DNA from: Eustoma russellianum
Lineage: Eukaryota; Streptophyta; Magnoliopsida; Gentianales; Gentianaceae
Assembly (NCBI GenBank): GCA_036186865.1
Contig: AP025066.1
Span: 18,796,052 to 18,860,051 of the forward strand
DNA length: 64,000 bases
Direction: 5' to 3'
The notes under the pieces were generated by a model. It searched no databases. It was given only the letters and a program-made list of their open reading frames with translations, and was not told the origin of the DNA. The number at the start of each line of letters is the position of its first letter. Position 1 is the first letter of the stretch. The position numbers and the translations under genes are program-made. Shown one piece after another: positions 10,975 through 22,477 of this stretch.

Positions 10975-12945
10975 ATGGCTGAAGTACCTGAAACTTCAGA
11001 AACCACATCTGCTATACCCAGTGTAACCACGATGGATGGATTACAAAATCAACTACCCAGTTCCATTGATGGAAATCCCATCATGATTACAAACCATAAA
11101 CTCACAGATAGACCGTCTGTAGCTAATATTGCAGGACAGAAGGACGGTGACTTACGGTTCACTCAGCAAGTGAAGACTCTCATACAACTTCTGTCCCAAC
11201 AGCAAAGATTTGATGGATATGCACCTAGTCAGCAGAGTGAGCCACAGTCTAGCAGAGCAACAATGGCTTCTATGAAAGGTACTCAGTCATTTGGCTCTCG
11301 ATGCTCATGGATCGTTGATTCTGGAGCATCAGACCACATGACTAACAACTCTGCTCTTCTAACTGATTTTATGTTCTTTAAAATTCCAAAAGTAGTGGAA
11401 ATTGCTAATGGTGTCAAACTAAAGGTGTTAGGAAAAGGTAATGTTCAACTCACAGCTAGAATGCGCCTGCAGGATGTTTTGCTTATACCATGTCTGAGCT
11501 TCAATCTGATTTCAATTAGTAAGCTAACAGTTGATAATGATTGTATAGCAGTGTTCTCATCTTCTGAATGTCTCTTTCAGGAGAAACATTTGTGGAAGAT
11601 GATTGGCAGTGCTAGACAATTAAATGGCTTGTACATCTTTCAGTCAGAAGAAAAACCGCATGATAATGAACAGTGTGTAGGAGACGGTATTTTGGGTCCC
11701 AAACCATCAGTGTGTAATAGCTCTAGTGTTCTATCACATACTGATTCAAAGACTAAGAGTCTAAATCACATTTTGTTGTGGCATGTTAGGTTGGGACATC
11801 CCAATTTCTTGTACCTTAAGAGGCTTATGCCACATCTCTTCCGTAATATTCAGCTGTGTGATTTGAATTGCGAAACTTGTGTCCTTGCAAAACAGATTAA
11901 GAGTAGATATCTCCCAAGATCATATGAACCCAGTCATCCCTTTAACTTGGTTCACTCGGATGTATGGGGTCCATCTAGAATAATTGGTTTAAATGGTGTT
12001 AGATGGTTTATTACATTCGTAGATGATCACACTAGGTTAACTTGGGTGTACCTAATGAAGAATAAAAGTGAAGTAGGGAGTATTATTAGGACATATATTT
12101 CCCTAAAAAAAAATCAGTTTAATACATCCATTAAGGTACTGCGAAGTGATAATGGCACTGAATACATTAACAAGGACATAAAGGATTACTTGGAAAATCT
12201 AGGCATTCATCATCAAACTGCATGTGTGTATACCCCTCAACAAAACGGTATAGCGGAAAGGAAAAATAGACATCTCTTGGAAGTGGCACGTTCCCTCATG
12301 TTTTATACAAATATTCCTAAATTTTATTGGAATGAAGCAATACTTACAGCCACATATCTTATTAATAGACTACCTTCTCGGGTCCTATCATTTAAAACAC
12401 CTAAGGATGTGCTACTAGAAAGTTATCCAACCACTAAACTAGTTTCTTCTCTACCATTTAAGGTCTTCGGGTGTGTTGCATACCTGTATGTTCAACCTCA
12501 TCTACGAACAAAGTTAGATAAACGAACGTATAAATGTGTATGCCTAGGATACTCTAGCACACAAAAAGGATTTAAGTGCTATTGTCCAATAACTAAAAAG
12601 ATGTTTGTTTCTCTCGATGTGATATTTGATGAAAATATTGCTTACTATACTGACCATGCAGCTTCAAGTAAAACAGCTAGTAATGAAGCTCATTTTTGGA
12701 GTATCCTTGACGTTGTATCACATGCGCCCAATTCTAATCTTACAGACATCCAGCCCAACAACTCAGGAACAACCACTGAACAAATTGTTTCTGACCATAT
12801 CGTTGACTCCTCACGTGTCGAACCAGAGCCAAGGTTAGACTTACCTATCACCCATGTTTATTCTAGAAGGAAACAGTCTACTCCAATAGCTGAAACTGTT
12901 AATTTCGAAACTATGAATAACCCAACTGAGATAACTTGCCCATAG
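10975..12945 (+). CDS. copia-1 gag remnant-protease-integrase polyprotein
   Basis: A 656-residue open frame. The first 45 residues look like a gag N-terminus, but the gag body with its zinc knuckle is absent, and the frame passes straight into the linker before protease. Protease carries WIVDSGASDHM at about residues 112-122. The integrase zinc domain follows (LLWHVRLGHPN, then CETCVLAKQ, an HHCC pattern). The integrase core shows HSDVWGP, FVDDHTRLTWVYLM, LRSDNGTEY and QQNGIAERKNRHLLEVARSL, so the D, D and E residues are present. The GKCVFLGY-type block (YKCVCLGYSST) closes the domain. A TAG at 12943-12945 stops it before the RT, which continues in another frame at 12936. Confidence 0.9.
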   Translation: MAEVPETSETTSAIPSVTTMDGLQNQLPSSIDGNPIMITNHKLTDRPSVANIAGQKDGDLRFTQQVKTLIQLLSQQQRFDGYAPSQQSEPQSSRATMASMKGTQSFGSRCSWIVDSGASDHMTNNSALLTDFMFFKIPKVVEIANGVKLKVLGKGNVQLTARMRLQDVLLIPCLSFNLISISKLTVDNDCIAVFSSSECLFQEKHLWKMIGSARQLNGLYIFQSEEKPHDNEQCVGDGILGPKPSVCNSSSVLSHTDSKTKSLNHILLWHVRLGHPNFLYLKRLMPHLFRNIQLCDLNCETCVLAKQIKSRYLPRSYEPSHPFNLVHSDVWGPSRIIGLNGVRWFITFVDDHTRLTWVYLMKNKSEVGSIIRTYISLKKNQFNTSIKVLRSDNGTEYINKDIKDYLENLGIHHQTACVYTPQQNGIAERKNRHLLEVARSLMFYTNIPKFYWNEAILTATYLINRLPSRVLSFKTPKDVLLESYPTTKLVSSLPFKVFGCVAYLYVQPHLRTKLDKRTYKCVCLGYSSTQKGFKCYCPITKKMFVSLDVIFDENIAYYTDHAASSKTASNEAHFWSILDVVSHAPNSNLTDIQPNNSGTTTEQIVSDHIVDSSRVEPEPRLDLPITHVYSRRKQSTPIAETVNFETMNNPTEITCP

Positions 12946-14325
12946 CACTTAGAAAAGGTGTAAGAGAGTGTACCAAACACCCCTTGTATAATTTCCTTGC
13001 TTATGACAGACTCAAGGGAAATATGAAAGCTTTTACAAGCTCACTTGATAACCAACGAATACCAGCCTCTGTTGAAGAAGCACTCACACATCCGCTTTGG
13101 GTCAAGGCAATAAATGAAGAGATGCAAGCACTCATAAAAAACAAAACATGGGATTTGGTAACACGCAAACCAGGAATTAAAACAGTTGGGTGTAAATGAG
13201 TTTTTTCAATCAAATATAATGCTAATGGGACAATCAACAGGTATAAAGCAAGACTAGTTGCAAATGGTTTTACACAAACATATGGCATTGATTACACTGA
13301 AACGTTTGCTCCTGTTGCTAAATTAAATACTGTCCGAATTATTTTCTCTTTGGCTATAAACTTAGACTGGCCTCTATTTCAATTAGATGTAAAAATGCTT
13401 TTCTAAATGGAGACTTACAAGAAGAAGTTTATATGGACATGCCACCTGGATTTATTTTCGGACAAAACATGGTTTGTAGGTTAAGAAGGTCACTATATGG
13501 ATTAAAGCAATCCCCACGTGCCTGATTTACACGGTTTACGACTGTTGTTTGTAAGCACGGGTTTAAACAAACCCATAGTGATCATACATTATTTGTTAAA
13601 TTCTCAAGAACTCATGCTATTACAATTCTTATTGTTTATGTTGACGACATTATAATTACAGGGAGTGATAGTGACGGTATCCAGTTAATTAAATCACAAC
13701 TTGCAGCTGAATTTGAGGTTAAAGACATCTTAAAGCTGCATTAAGAATTCTCAGGTACTTAAAAGCTGCACCCGGGCAAGGCTTGTTATTTCGAAGGCAG
13801 ACTGACCGACGGATATTGGTCTATACCGACGCTGACTGGGCAGGATCTCAGACTGACTGGCGTTCTACAACTGGTTATGGAACTTTTGTCTGGGGGAACT
13901 TAGTAACATGGAGAAGCAAGAAGCAAGGAGTGGTATCGCGCAGCAATGCTGAATCTGAACTTCGTGCACTTGCAATTGGATTATGTGAAGGGCTTTGGTT
14001 AAAAAGGGTCCTAGAGGAGCTGAGGATGGAAGTGACATTACCAATAAGAGTTTATTGTGATAACATTTCAGCAATCAACATGGCAAAAAATCCCACTCAA
14101 CATGACAAATCAAAGCATGTTGAGATCGATAGGCATTTTATTCGAGAGAAAATTGAAGACAAAATCATCACCATTGAACATATCTCATCCAACAATCAAA
14201 TCACAGATATTTTTACAAAGCCAGTGTCTATTCATACATTTCTCACACTTGTTGTCAAGCTTGGTTGTATTAACATATACACCAAGCTTGAGGGGGAGTG
14301 TAGAAATATTATGGATAAAAGATAG
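12936..14325 (+). pseudogene. copia-1 reverse transcriptase/RNase H remnants
   Basis: RT sequence runs in shifting frames from 12936: ASVEEALTHPLWVKAINEEM, RYKARLVANGFTQTYGIDY, ETFAPVAKLNTVRI, then FQLDVK, LKQSP and the catalytic LIVYVDDIIITGSD near 13630-13670. A deletion near 13735-13745 removes the end of RT and the start of the connection, because the sequence jumps from FEVKDI to LRYLKAAPGQGLLF. RNase H then reads openly from 13783 to 14325 with YTDADWAGSQTD, RSNAESELRALA, CDNISAINMAKNP and HVEIDRHFIREK. Multiple stops and the deletion make the RT inactive. Confidence 0.85.
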
Positions 14326-14395
14326 TATTTGTTGTAAATAATTGTACTGTGGAATGTAGGTGTATATATGTACGTAGGTTACCTTAGTATATGTA
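14289..14395 (+). repeat. copia-1 polypurine tract and truncated 3' LTR
   Basis: The tract GAGGGGGAG immediately precedes TGTAGAAATATTATGG at 14299. The LTR copy runs 97 bases to ATATGTA at 14395, where the gypsy LTR TGTTATAACCC starts. The remaining 178 or so bases are not found on the other side of the gypsy element. Confidence 0.85.
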
Positions 14396-15446
14396 TGTTA
14401 TAACCCGTAAAGAAATAATAATAAATTGAAAAACTTAAAAAAAAACCTTTGATAACCCCCACCATTAATACCCCCTTAAATTATCTATTATCCTAACTAG
14501 TAAGGGGGATGAAACTTTCCCCCTCTTAATTAAAAAGGCCAAGCGGCCAAACCACCCAAAGGAAAAAAAAAGAATACCGTGAGTGTTTAGAGAAAGGAAA
14601 ATGGAAAATAAAAGAAGAATAAATAAAAAGAATAAATATTAATTAGAAGGAAAGCCAACAGCCCTTGGCAGCCATGAAGTCATGCTGCCTTTTCCTCTCC
14701 CAATAAATCCATGTCGTCAGCCACAGGAGAAGAAAAGGATGGATATGCCAATTTTTTTAATTTCCTTTATGTATATATATTTCACATGTCACCCAAAATG
14801 ATCCCATTCTTTATACATCAACATTTTGCAGCCATTTGTATTCTCCCTAAGAAATTCAACCCCTCCATTCTTTATATCTTTAAACAAACGGCATCAGTAT
14901 ATCCTCCAAATCTAATATTCTGCCGCCAGCGATCTAAGCAAGGAACAATAATTTCTTCATCAGCTCTTCTTCCGTTCTTCGCGTAGTACGAGGCAGGTAT
15001 CCTTGCTATATTTGCTATGCTTTTATAAAGTTATTATGCTATTTTTTTTATATATCAAATTGGATCATGCATTTGTAATTGTGATTTGCATATATGTATT
15101 GGTTGTATATATGTATCGATTATGTGTGTATACATATGAAAATCGTAAAAAGCTTGGTGTTATTTTGATATGAGTGCACGTGAATTTGTTAAAGATTCTT
15201 AGGTGCTGTACGAATGCATATGGATAAAATGTGTGCTTAAGCTTTATTATGTTCTTTTTTATTTTGTGCATGATCATAAATGTAATTATATTAAGGTAAG
15301 AATTTAGCATATATGATTGTATATGAATTAATTAATGATTTGATACTGTGAAAGTTTAGAAATTTTATGGTAACCATTCGGCCAGCATAAAATCTTGATA
15401 AATTATTTCTGTATGTATGACTTTAATGGCAAGCGTATGAATATAT

Positions 15447-15632
15447 GTATATATATATATATATAAGTAAGTATATATTCACTCTGTTTGAACTTCATAA
15501 ATACATGTATCTAATTAGTTTATGCTCAGAACCTTATATTATATATGTATATAGATATACAGTTTTGAAAATTATATATATATATATATATATCTATATA
15601 TATACATACATACATATATATATATATGATAT
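15447..15632. repeat. AT-rich microsatellite in LARD 5' LTR
   Basis: Interrupted (TA)n and TATG/TACA runs. The second LTR has the matching block at 20818-21010 with different run lengths. Confidence 0.85.
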
Positions 15633-16149
15633 GTTCGAATTCGTAACTGGAGAGAAAATGATAGGTGTGTGTATGTGTATGTATATAAATGTGTTGGTAT
15701 GACAAATAGGGGAAAAATGGAAAACTATGAACTAATTGTTCTAAGTAAGTCAAAGTAACCTTTATTATTAGATATTGATTTGTATACTATAATTGTTTAG
15801 ATTCGAGCTTAGAAGAGAAGGAAGTGAATACCGGATTCCAGGTAAGTGGTCTATCTGTGCTCGTTATGATGTCATGCAATAGAGGTAAGTGGTCTATTTG
15901 TACTTGTTATGTTTATCATGTATTAGTATGTTGTTGTTGTATAACTGTAATTGGATTTTTCTCTATATGCGAGTTGTGTGTATATGTGACATAAGTGGGT
16001 TTGGACTATGATTGTTGATATATGATGTGTGGGAGTATGCATACACGTATATATGCACGTGTATGGGCGCGGACATATATATGAGTATGGATGCACCGGA
16101 TTATGTATGATTATGCATTCGCATTCATGGCATGAGCATTTCATTGGCC

Positions 16150-16306
16150 TATGTGACGTGTTGCCCTATGAGGCGTGTGGCCCTACGATGCGTGTTGCCC
16201 TACGAGGCGTGTGGCCCTACGAGGCGTGTTGCCCTACGAGGCGTGTTGCCCTATGAGGCGTGTGGCCCGACGGGGCGTGTGGCCTGACGAGGCGTGTGGT
16301 AGGATC
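16150..16306 (+). repeat. 17-bp minisatellite in LARD 5' LTR
   Basis: About nine tandem units of CTACGAGGCGTGTTGCC with T/G and C/T variants. The 3' LTR has one unit fewer. Confidence 0.9.
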
Positions 16307-17136
16307 ACCTCGAGGTTCATGCATTGCACGATAGAGATATAAGCATAGTGCGTGACATGACTTTTGTTGCGTGTGACACGTAGAGAAAGGCATGCATCAT
16401 AAAGTTGCGCATTATTATATGGAGTGACTTACTTTCCACAGTTTATTTACTCCATTGACATGTATTGGTCTCTTCTTTGTTTATGTGATTATTTGTTTGT
16501 TGTGTATGTCATATTTGAGAAAAGTATGCATCACAGTAATGCAGATTGAGCTCATGGATTTACCTGTCTTGTTTGACTATTCTCGATGTGTCAACTGTTA
16601 AAGATATTCAAGTGAATTTAATTGAGTACTGGAGACATGTATGTTGATTTGTAAATGTTATCTGTAATTGTCTCTGCATGTATGATTTTCATAATGGGTA
16701 TAGATAGGTTGCTTACTGAGCCCGTTGATTTGGCTCACACCACCACTCACCAGTTTTGCAGGTGGGAGAAGTTAGTGTATGCTTACATAGGAGTTGGTAT
16801 ATCGTAGAAGATCGAGACGGGAGATTTCGAGACTATGATATTCAGAAAAGACATTCAAGGGTTGGTTGAGACAGTTATTTCGATATTCGAGGTTTATGTA
16901 TTTTTGAGATTAGTGTTTACCTACATTTGACTATTGTATTGATTAGAAATTCTTAGACATTAATACTAATGATGATGATTATTTTATCGAGGATTTTAGT
17001 ATTAACTTCCGTTGACGTCGGTTTATGATTTTATGATGACGTGTAGTTGATTTGTATCGACGCTTTGTAGTTCACATAGCGGACTACGGCGGGTGCACCG
17101 GTTCCGATGTAGGGTTCGGGAGCGGGGCGCTACAGG

Positions 17137-17148
17137 TGGTATCAGAGC
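17137..17148 (+). other. LARD primer-binding site
   Basis: TGGTATCAGAGC, methionine-tRNA type, two bases after the LTR end, with the same GG spacer as the autonomous gypsy element. Confidence 0.9.
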
Positions 17149-19756
17149 ATGGCTCCAGATCCACGGCAGAAGCATAGATTTAGGTCATGATATTAGAAAC
17201 TAAGTTACGACTTTGCCTCTAAGTAATGATCTTAGACATAAGTACTGATTATTAGTCGTAAGCAACGATTGTAGATTGAGCATGTTATTGGAAATAAAAC
17301 GTGACCTTAGGAATTAAGTGATGATCCTACCCGTAAGTCACGATTTTAGACATAAGCGACGATCTTGATTGAGAGTTGATATTCGAGTTAAGCATTGATT
17401 TTGGTCACAAAGCGCTGATTATATACTGAGTATGATTTGGAAATAAGAAGTGATCTTAAACATAAGTGATGATCTGAACGTCAGGTGATGACTTGAAAAT
17501 AAGCAGTGAGCTTAGTCGTAAGCTGGGATTATACTCTAAGCATTGAACTTAGAAACAAGTAATGATTTTAGACGTAAGGAAAGATGGTATCGAGTATCGA
17601 TCCTATAAATAAGTCATGACATTAGATCTAAGTGATGATCGGATAGAGGATATACCCATGTATACCTAGGGCACTCCATACGACTCTGAATTATTTGCCT
17701 TACCTAAGTGCTGATCATAACCATTTGTATAACTCCTTAGATCCAACCCCTGCAAACCGGTACCATTATGATAAAGGAAACATGTTCATACCCCTACATT
17801 TGACAGTAGTGTCGGAACGCGAATCGGTCTAAGTTGGAATCATAGTTCCTATGAAATATATAAAGTAAAGCAAATTATTAAGAAAAGAATTTATTAGAAT
17901 TACGATCAGTAGAGTTTACCAAGGAATATCGTACAGAGGAGTTTATAGTTATGATTAAGAGGTTGAATTTTAGAGTATCAAATAAGCCGGAGATATTAGT
18001 CGTATTAAGAATATTGATTGTTGGTGATAAGTGAGTACTACTACATACGTACAGTGAATGACAAATTTGGGTTAAGTGTTGATTCCTATGAGCACGTAAG
18101 TGATGATGTATCCAGTAGGCCTGAATTGAAATAGAGTAAGTACGAACAAGCAGTTGTTGCTTTTCAAGGGAGATATAGCTAAACTAGAATTAGGGTGAAA
18201 TAACCAAGTGAATGAGTACAGTGGATCACTGTGGCGCACAGAAGCATGGTAAATTAGAATGTCCTAAGTCGATCAATATTTAGTGTGTCATACTAGGATT
18301 GAACAACTTAAGTTAAAGATTTATGAGAAAGGGTACGTAGGTTGATGTTTCATTTGATATTAATGGGTGACTTAGAAGAAAAAAAATTATACGAAGTATT
18401 GGACTATTAATTTTAAAGTAGTTAAACGTTTTCTTATAAACACGTATACTCAAAATATATTTTAAAGGTATTGCAAAGATTTTTGTTAATAAATATTTCA
18501 ACTAGTTTCTTTTATATAGTATACTACTTTACAAGGCTATATTTCTTTTCGAATTCGTATAGAAATAAAGTGGAACTCCAACTACCTCTGAAAAAAAATT
18601 GATATTTTTTAAAATACTGATGTTTTCGAACAACGATATGGTTATACAGCTCCGATATTATTTGTCAAATTTTTGTATAGCTATATCTATTTTGAAGTTA
18701 TTTATCTGCTTGCGATAAACTTATTTAATTTTGTGAACGAGAAACAGTTTCAAATGTACTTATTTCTTTTTGAAAAAGAGAGGTATTTTATTCAAAATTG
18801 TTTTATGAAACTTTATGAAAAGAAAGCGTACTAAAATCATTTTGTTAAAAAAACGACTTTGTGATTGTTATGTTTCAACTGTTTCAATGTAATACTTTTG
18901 CAAAGTAAGTTGTACCATTATTTTACAAATGGTCATTTGAGACACCGCTTTGTGAAAACAAATATACGAAAAAGTAGGTCTTGTGACTACAAAAAAATTC
19001 GAATGTTTATTATTTCAAACAGTTAGAGCTATAGTTACGTATACTACTTTAAATTGAAGGAAATATGTCCATGCACAAACCTTGTATACTTGGTTGTTGA
19101 TAATATATCTGAGAAAAGTAAGGACATGATCATAGAACTAGCTCGTAAGTATATGAATTGTCTTGAGACTTGATTCTATATTTATGAAGTGTAATGAGTA
19201 ATAAATCGGAGGACTTGATGGATGTTTTAGACATGTAATTAGGAGATGAATCATATATGACGAGTTAAGAATTCGGAATTGTAGACTACAATAAGTTAAA
19301 TGATACATATCAAATGGTATAAATGGAGGTTTATCGTTGTCATTATAGAAAATTAGGTTAAAGATTATAATACCTTTAAGGACTATTTTTAGAGAGCTGC
19401 TGATGGCCGCAGATACAAGTACGTTATACATCGACGATTGGATTATGGAACCCCAGTATATTAACAATACCCATAAGTTGATCTTAGAATTTTAAGAAGA
19501 TATTATCAAAAAAAAAGAATTTTAAGAAGATAGGTTATGATCTTATATAAGCAGAGATTATAGAATTAGAAACTTCCTTATTGGGTACAAAGAATGATTC
19601 TCGAGGCCTTAGCTTAGGATAAAGAAGTGAAATGGTTAACGTATCACAATACGGAATGGAGGTTTAGTACGGTCATTATCTAAGTGAATGATTAAATGAA
19701 ACCATACTAAGTCACTGATTACACCAAACACAAGTTTCGAGGACGAAACTTATTGT
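17149..19756 (+). other. LARD internal region, non-coding, with a degenerate 20-bp motif array
   Basis: No gag, pol or other domain is seen in any frame. From about 17190 to 17640 a loose motif, AAGTGATGATCTTAGACATA, recurs roughly every 20-25 bases with heavy variation, about twenty times. From 18300 to 19730 the sequence is AT-rich with only short chance ORFs. The 3' end carries TTTCGAGGACGAAACTTATT before the PPT, similar to the pre-PPT sequence of the Tekay-like element at 42713-42736. Confidence 0.75.
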
Positions 19757-19769
19757 AAGGGGGGTAGAC
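19757..19769 (+). other. LARD polypurine tract
   Basis: AAGGGGGGTAGAC lies directly before the 3' LTR. It primes plus-strand DNA in LTR elements. Confidence 0.85.
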
Positions 19770-22477
19770 TGTTATAACCCGTAAAGAAATAATAATAAAT
19801 TGAAAAACTTAAAAAAAAAAACCTTTGATGACCCCCACCATTAATACCCCCTTAAATTATCTATTATCCTAACTAGTAAGGGGGATGAAACTTTCCCCCT
19901 CTTAATTAAAAAGGCCAAGCGGCCAAACCACCCAAAGGGAAAAAAAAGAATACCGTGAGTGTTTAGAGAAAGGAAAATGGAAAATAAAAGAAGAATAAAT
20001 AAAAAGAATAAATATTAATTAGAAGGAAAGCCAACAGCCCTTGGCAGCCATGCAGTCATGCTGCCTTTTCCTCTCCCAATAAATCCATGTCGTCAACCAC
20101 AGGAGAAGAAAAGGATGGATATGCCAATTTTGTTAATTTCCTTTATGTATATATATTTCACATGTCACCCAAAATGATCCCATTCTTTATACATCAACAT
20201 TTTGCAGCCATTCGTATTCTCCCTAAGAAATTCAACCCTCCATTCTTTATATCTTTAAACAAACGGCATCAGTATATCCTCCAAATCTAATATTCTGCCG
20301 CCAGCGATCTAAGCAAGGAACAATAATTTCTTCATCAGCTCTTCTTCCGTTCTTCGCGTAGTACGAGGCAGGTATCCTTGCTATATTTGCTATGCTTTTA
20401 TAAAGTTATTATGCTATTTTTTTTATATATCAAATTGGATCATGCATTTGTAATTGTGATTTGCATATATGTATTGGTTGTATATATGTATCGATTATGT
20501 GTGTATACATATGAAAATCGTAAAAAGCTTGGTGTTATTTTGATATGAGTGCACGTGAATTTGTTAAAGATTCTTAGGTGCTGTACGAATGCATATGGAT
20601 AAAATGTGTGCTTAAGCTTTATTATGTTCTTTTTTATTTTGTGCATGATCATAAATGTAATTATATTAAGGTAAGAATTTAGCATATATGATTGTATATG
20701 AATTAATTAATGATTTGATACTGTGAAAGTTTAGAAATTTTATGGTAACCATTCGGCCAGCATAAAATCTTGATAAATTATTTCTGTATGTATGACTTTA
20801 ATGGCAAGCGTATGAATATATGTATATATATATATATATAAGTAAGTATATATTCACTCTGTTTGAACTTCATACATACATGTATCTAATTAGTTTATGC
20901 TCAGAACCTTATATTATATATGTATATAGATATACAGTTTTGAAAATTATATATATATATATATCTATATATATATGTATGTATATATATACATATATAT
21001 ATATATATGATATGTTCGAATTCGTAACTGGAGAGAAAATGATAGGTGTGTGTATGTGTATGTATATAAATGTGTTGGTATGACAAATAGGGGAAAAATG
21101 GAAAACTATGAACTAATTGTTCTAAGTAAGTCAAAGTAACCTTTATTATTAGATATTGATTTGTATACTACAATTGTTTAGATTCGAGCTTAGAAGAGAA
21201 GGAAGTGAATACCGGATTCCAGGTAAGTGGTCTATCTGTGCTCGTTATGATGTCATGCAATAGAGGTAAGTGGTCTATTTGTACTTATTATGTTTATCAT
21301 GTATTAGTATGTTGTTGTTGTATAACTGTAATTGGATTTTTCTCTATATGCGAGTTGTGTGTATATGTGACATAAGTGGGTTTGGACTATGATTGTTGAT
21401 ATATGATGTGTGGGAGTATGCATACACGTATATATGCACGTGTATGGGCGTGGACATATATATGAGTATGGATGCACCGGATTATGTATGATTATGCATT
21501 CGCATTCATGGCACGAGCATTTCATTGGCCTATGTGACGTGTTGCCCTATGAGGCGTGTGGCCCTACGATGCGTGTTGCCCTACGAGGCATGTGGCCCTA
21601 CGAGGCGTGTTGCCCTACGAGACGTGTTGCCCTATGAGGCGTGTGGCCCGACGGGGCGTGTGGTAGGATCACCTCGAGGTTCATGCATTGCACGATAGAG
21701 ATATAAGCATAGTGCGTGACATGACTTTTGTTGCGTGTGACACGTAGAGAAAGGCATGCATCATGAAGTTGCGCATTATTATGTGGAGTGACTTACTTTC
21801 CACAGTTTATTTACTCCATTGACATGTATTGGTCTCTTCTTTGTTTATGTGATTATTTGTTTGTTGTGTATGTCATATTTGAGAAAAGTATGCATCACAG
21901 TAATGCAGATTGAGCTCATGGATTTACCTGTCTTGTTTGACTATTCTCGATGTGTCAACTGTTAAAGATATTCGAGTGAATTTAATTGAGTACTGGAGAC
22001 ATGTATGTTGATTTGTAAATGTTATCTGTAATTGTCTCTGCATGTATGATTTTCATAATGGGTATAGATAGGTTGCTTACTGAGCCCGTTGATTTGGCTC
22101 ACACCACCACTCACCAGTTTTGCAGGTGGGAGAAGTTAGTGTATGCTTACATAGGAGTTGGTATATCGTAGAAGATCGAGACGGGAGATTTCGAGACTAT
22201 GATATTCAGAAAAGACATTCAAGGGTTGGTTGAGACAGTTATTTCGATATTCGAGGTTTATGTATTTTTGAGATTAGTGTTTACCTACATTTGACTATTG
22301 TATTGATTAGAAATTCTTAGACATTAATACTAATGATGATGATTATTTTATCGAGGATTTTAGTATTAACTTCCGTTGACGTCGATTTATGATTTTATGA
22401 TGACGTGTAGTTGATTTGTATCGACGCTTTGTAGTTCATATAGCGGACTACGGCGGGTGCACCGGTTCCGATGTAGG
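19770..22477 (+). repeat. LARD 3' LTR, truncated at its end
   Basis: Nearly identical to 14396-17113, from TGTTATAACCC through CCGGTTCCGATGTAGG. The last 21 or so bases (the GTTCGGGAGCGGGGCGCTACA part) are missing and AACCTTGAATACG follows instead. Confidence 0.92.
21535..21664 (+). repeat. 17-bp minisatellite in LARD 3' LTR
   Basis: The same array as at 16150-16306, shortened by one unit (the TGACGAGGCGTGTGGCC-type unit near the end). Confidence 0.9.

Larger units (their letters stand above)
10057..14395 (+). mobile_element. Ty1/copia retrotransposon 1, internally deleted, 3' LTR truncated
   Basis: A compact copia element with 5' LTR 10057-10331, PBS 10332-10343, protease and integrase in one open frame, deleted RT, RNase H, PPT, and only the first 97 bases of the 3' LTR (14299-14395). 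Those 97 bases match the 5' LTR almost base for base; one difference is AGG versus ATG at base 14. Most of the gag body and part of the RT/RNase H junction are missing, so it would need helper proteins. The missing LTR part was lost with the gypsy insertion that begins at 14396. Confidence 0.9.
14396..17134 (+). repeat. LARD 5' LTR
   Basis: It starts TGTTATAACCCGTAAAG and ends GAGCGGGGCGCTACA. It contains an AT dinucleotide block (15447-15632), a 17-bp minisatellite (16150-16306) and the conserved GC-rich end seen in other gypsy LTRs here. Short ORFs inside are chance. Confidence 0.92.
14396..22477 (+). mobile_element. non-autonomous Ty3/gypsy element without gag-pol (LARD-like)
   Basis: Two long LTRs (14396-17134 and 19770-22477) flank a 2.6-kb internal region without gag or pol. 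PBS TGGTATCAGAGC (17137-17148) and PPT AAGGGGGGTAGAC (19757-19769) are intact. The left end lies inside the copia-1 3' LTR. On the right the LTR stops about 21 bases early and joins unrelated sequence, so no target duplication can be checked. The two LTRs differ by few substitutions plus one minisatellite unit, which suggests a fairly young insertion. The internal ends resemble those of the Tekay-like element at 33660-46771. Confidence 0.88.

Noticed and set aside
15445..16144. Small ORFs rich in Ile/Tyr/His in AT repeats (also 20820-21525, 50004-50551, 61072-61621)
   Set aside because: They are translations of microsatellites on both strands, have no domain, and sit inside LTRs or simple repeats.
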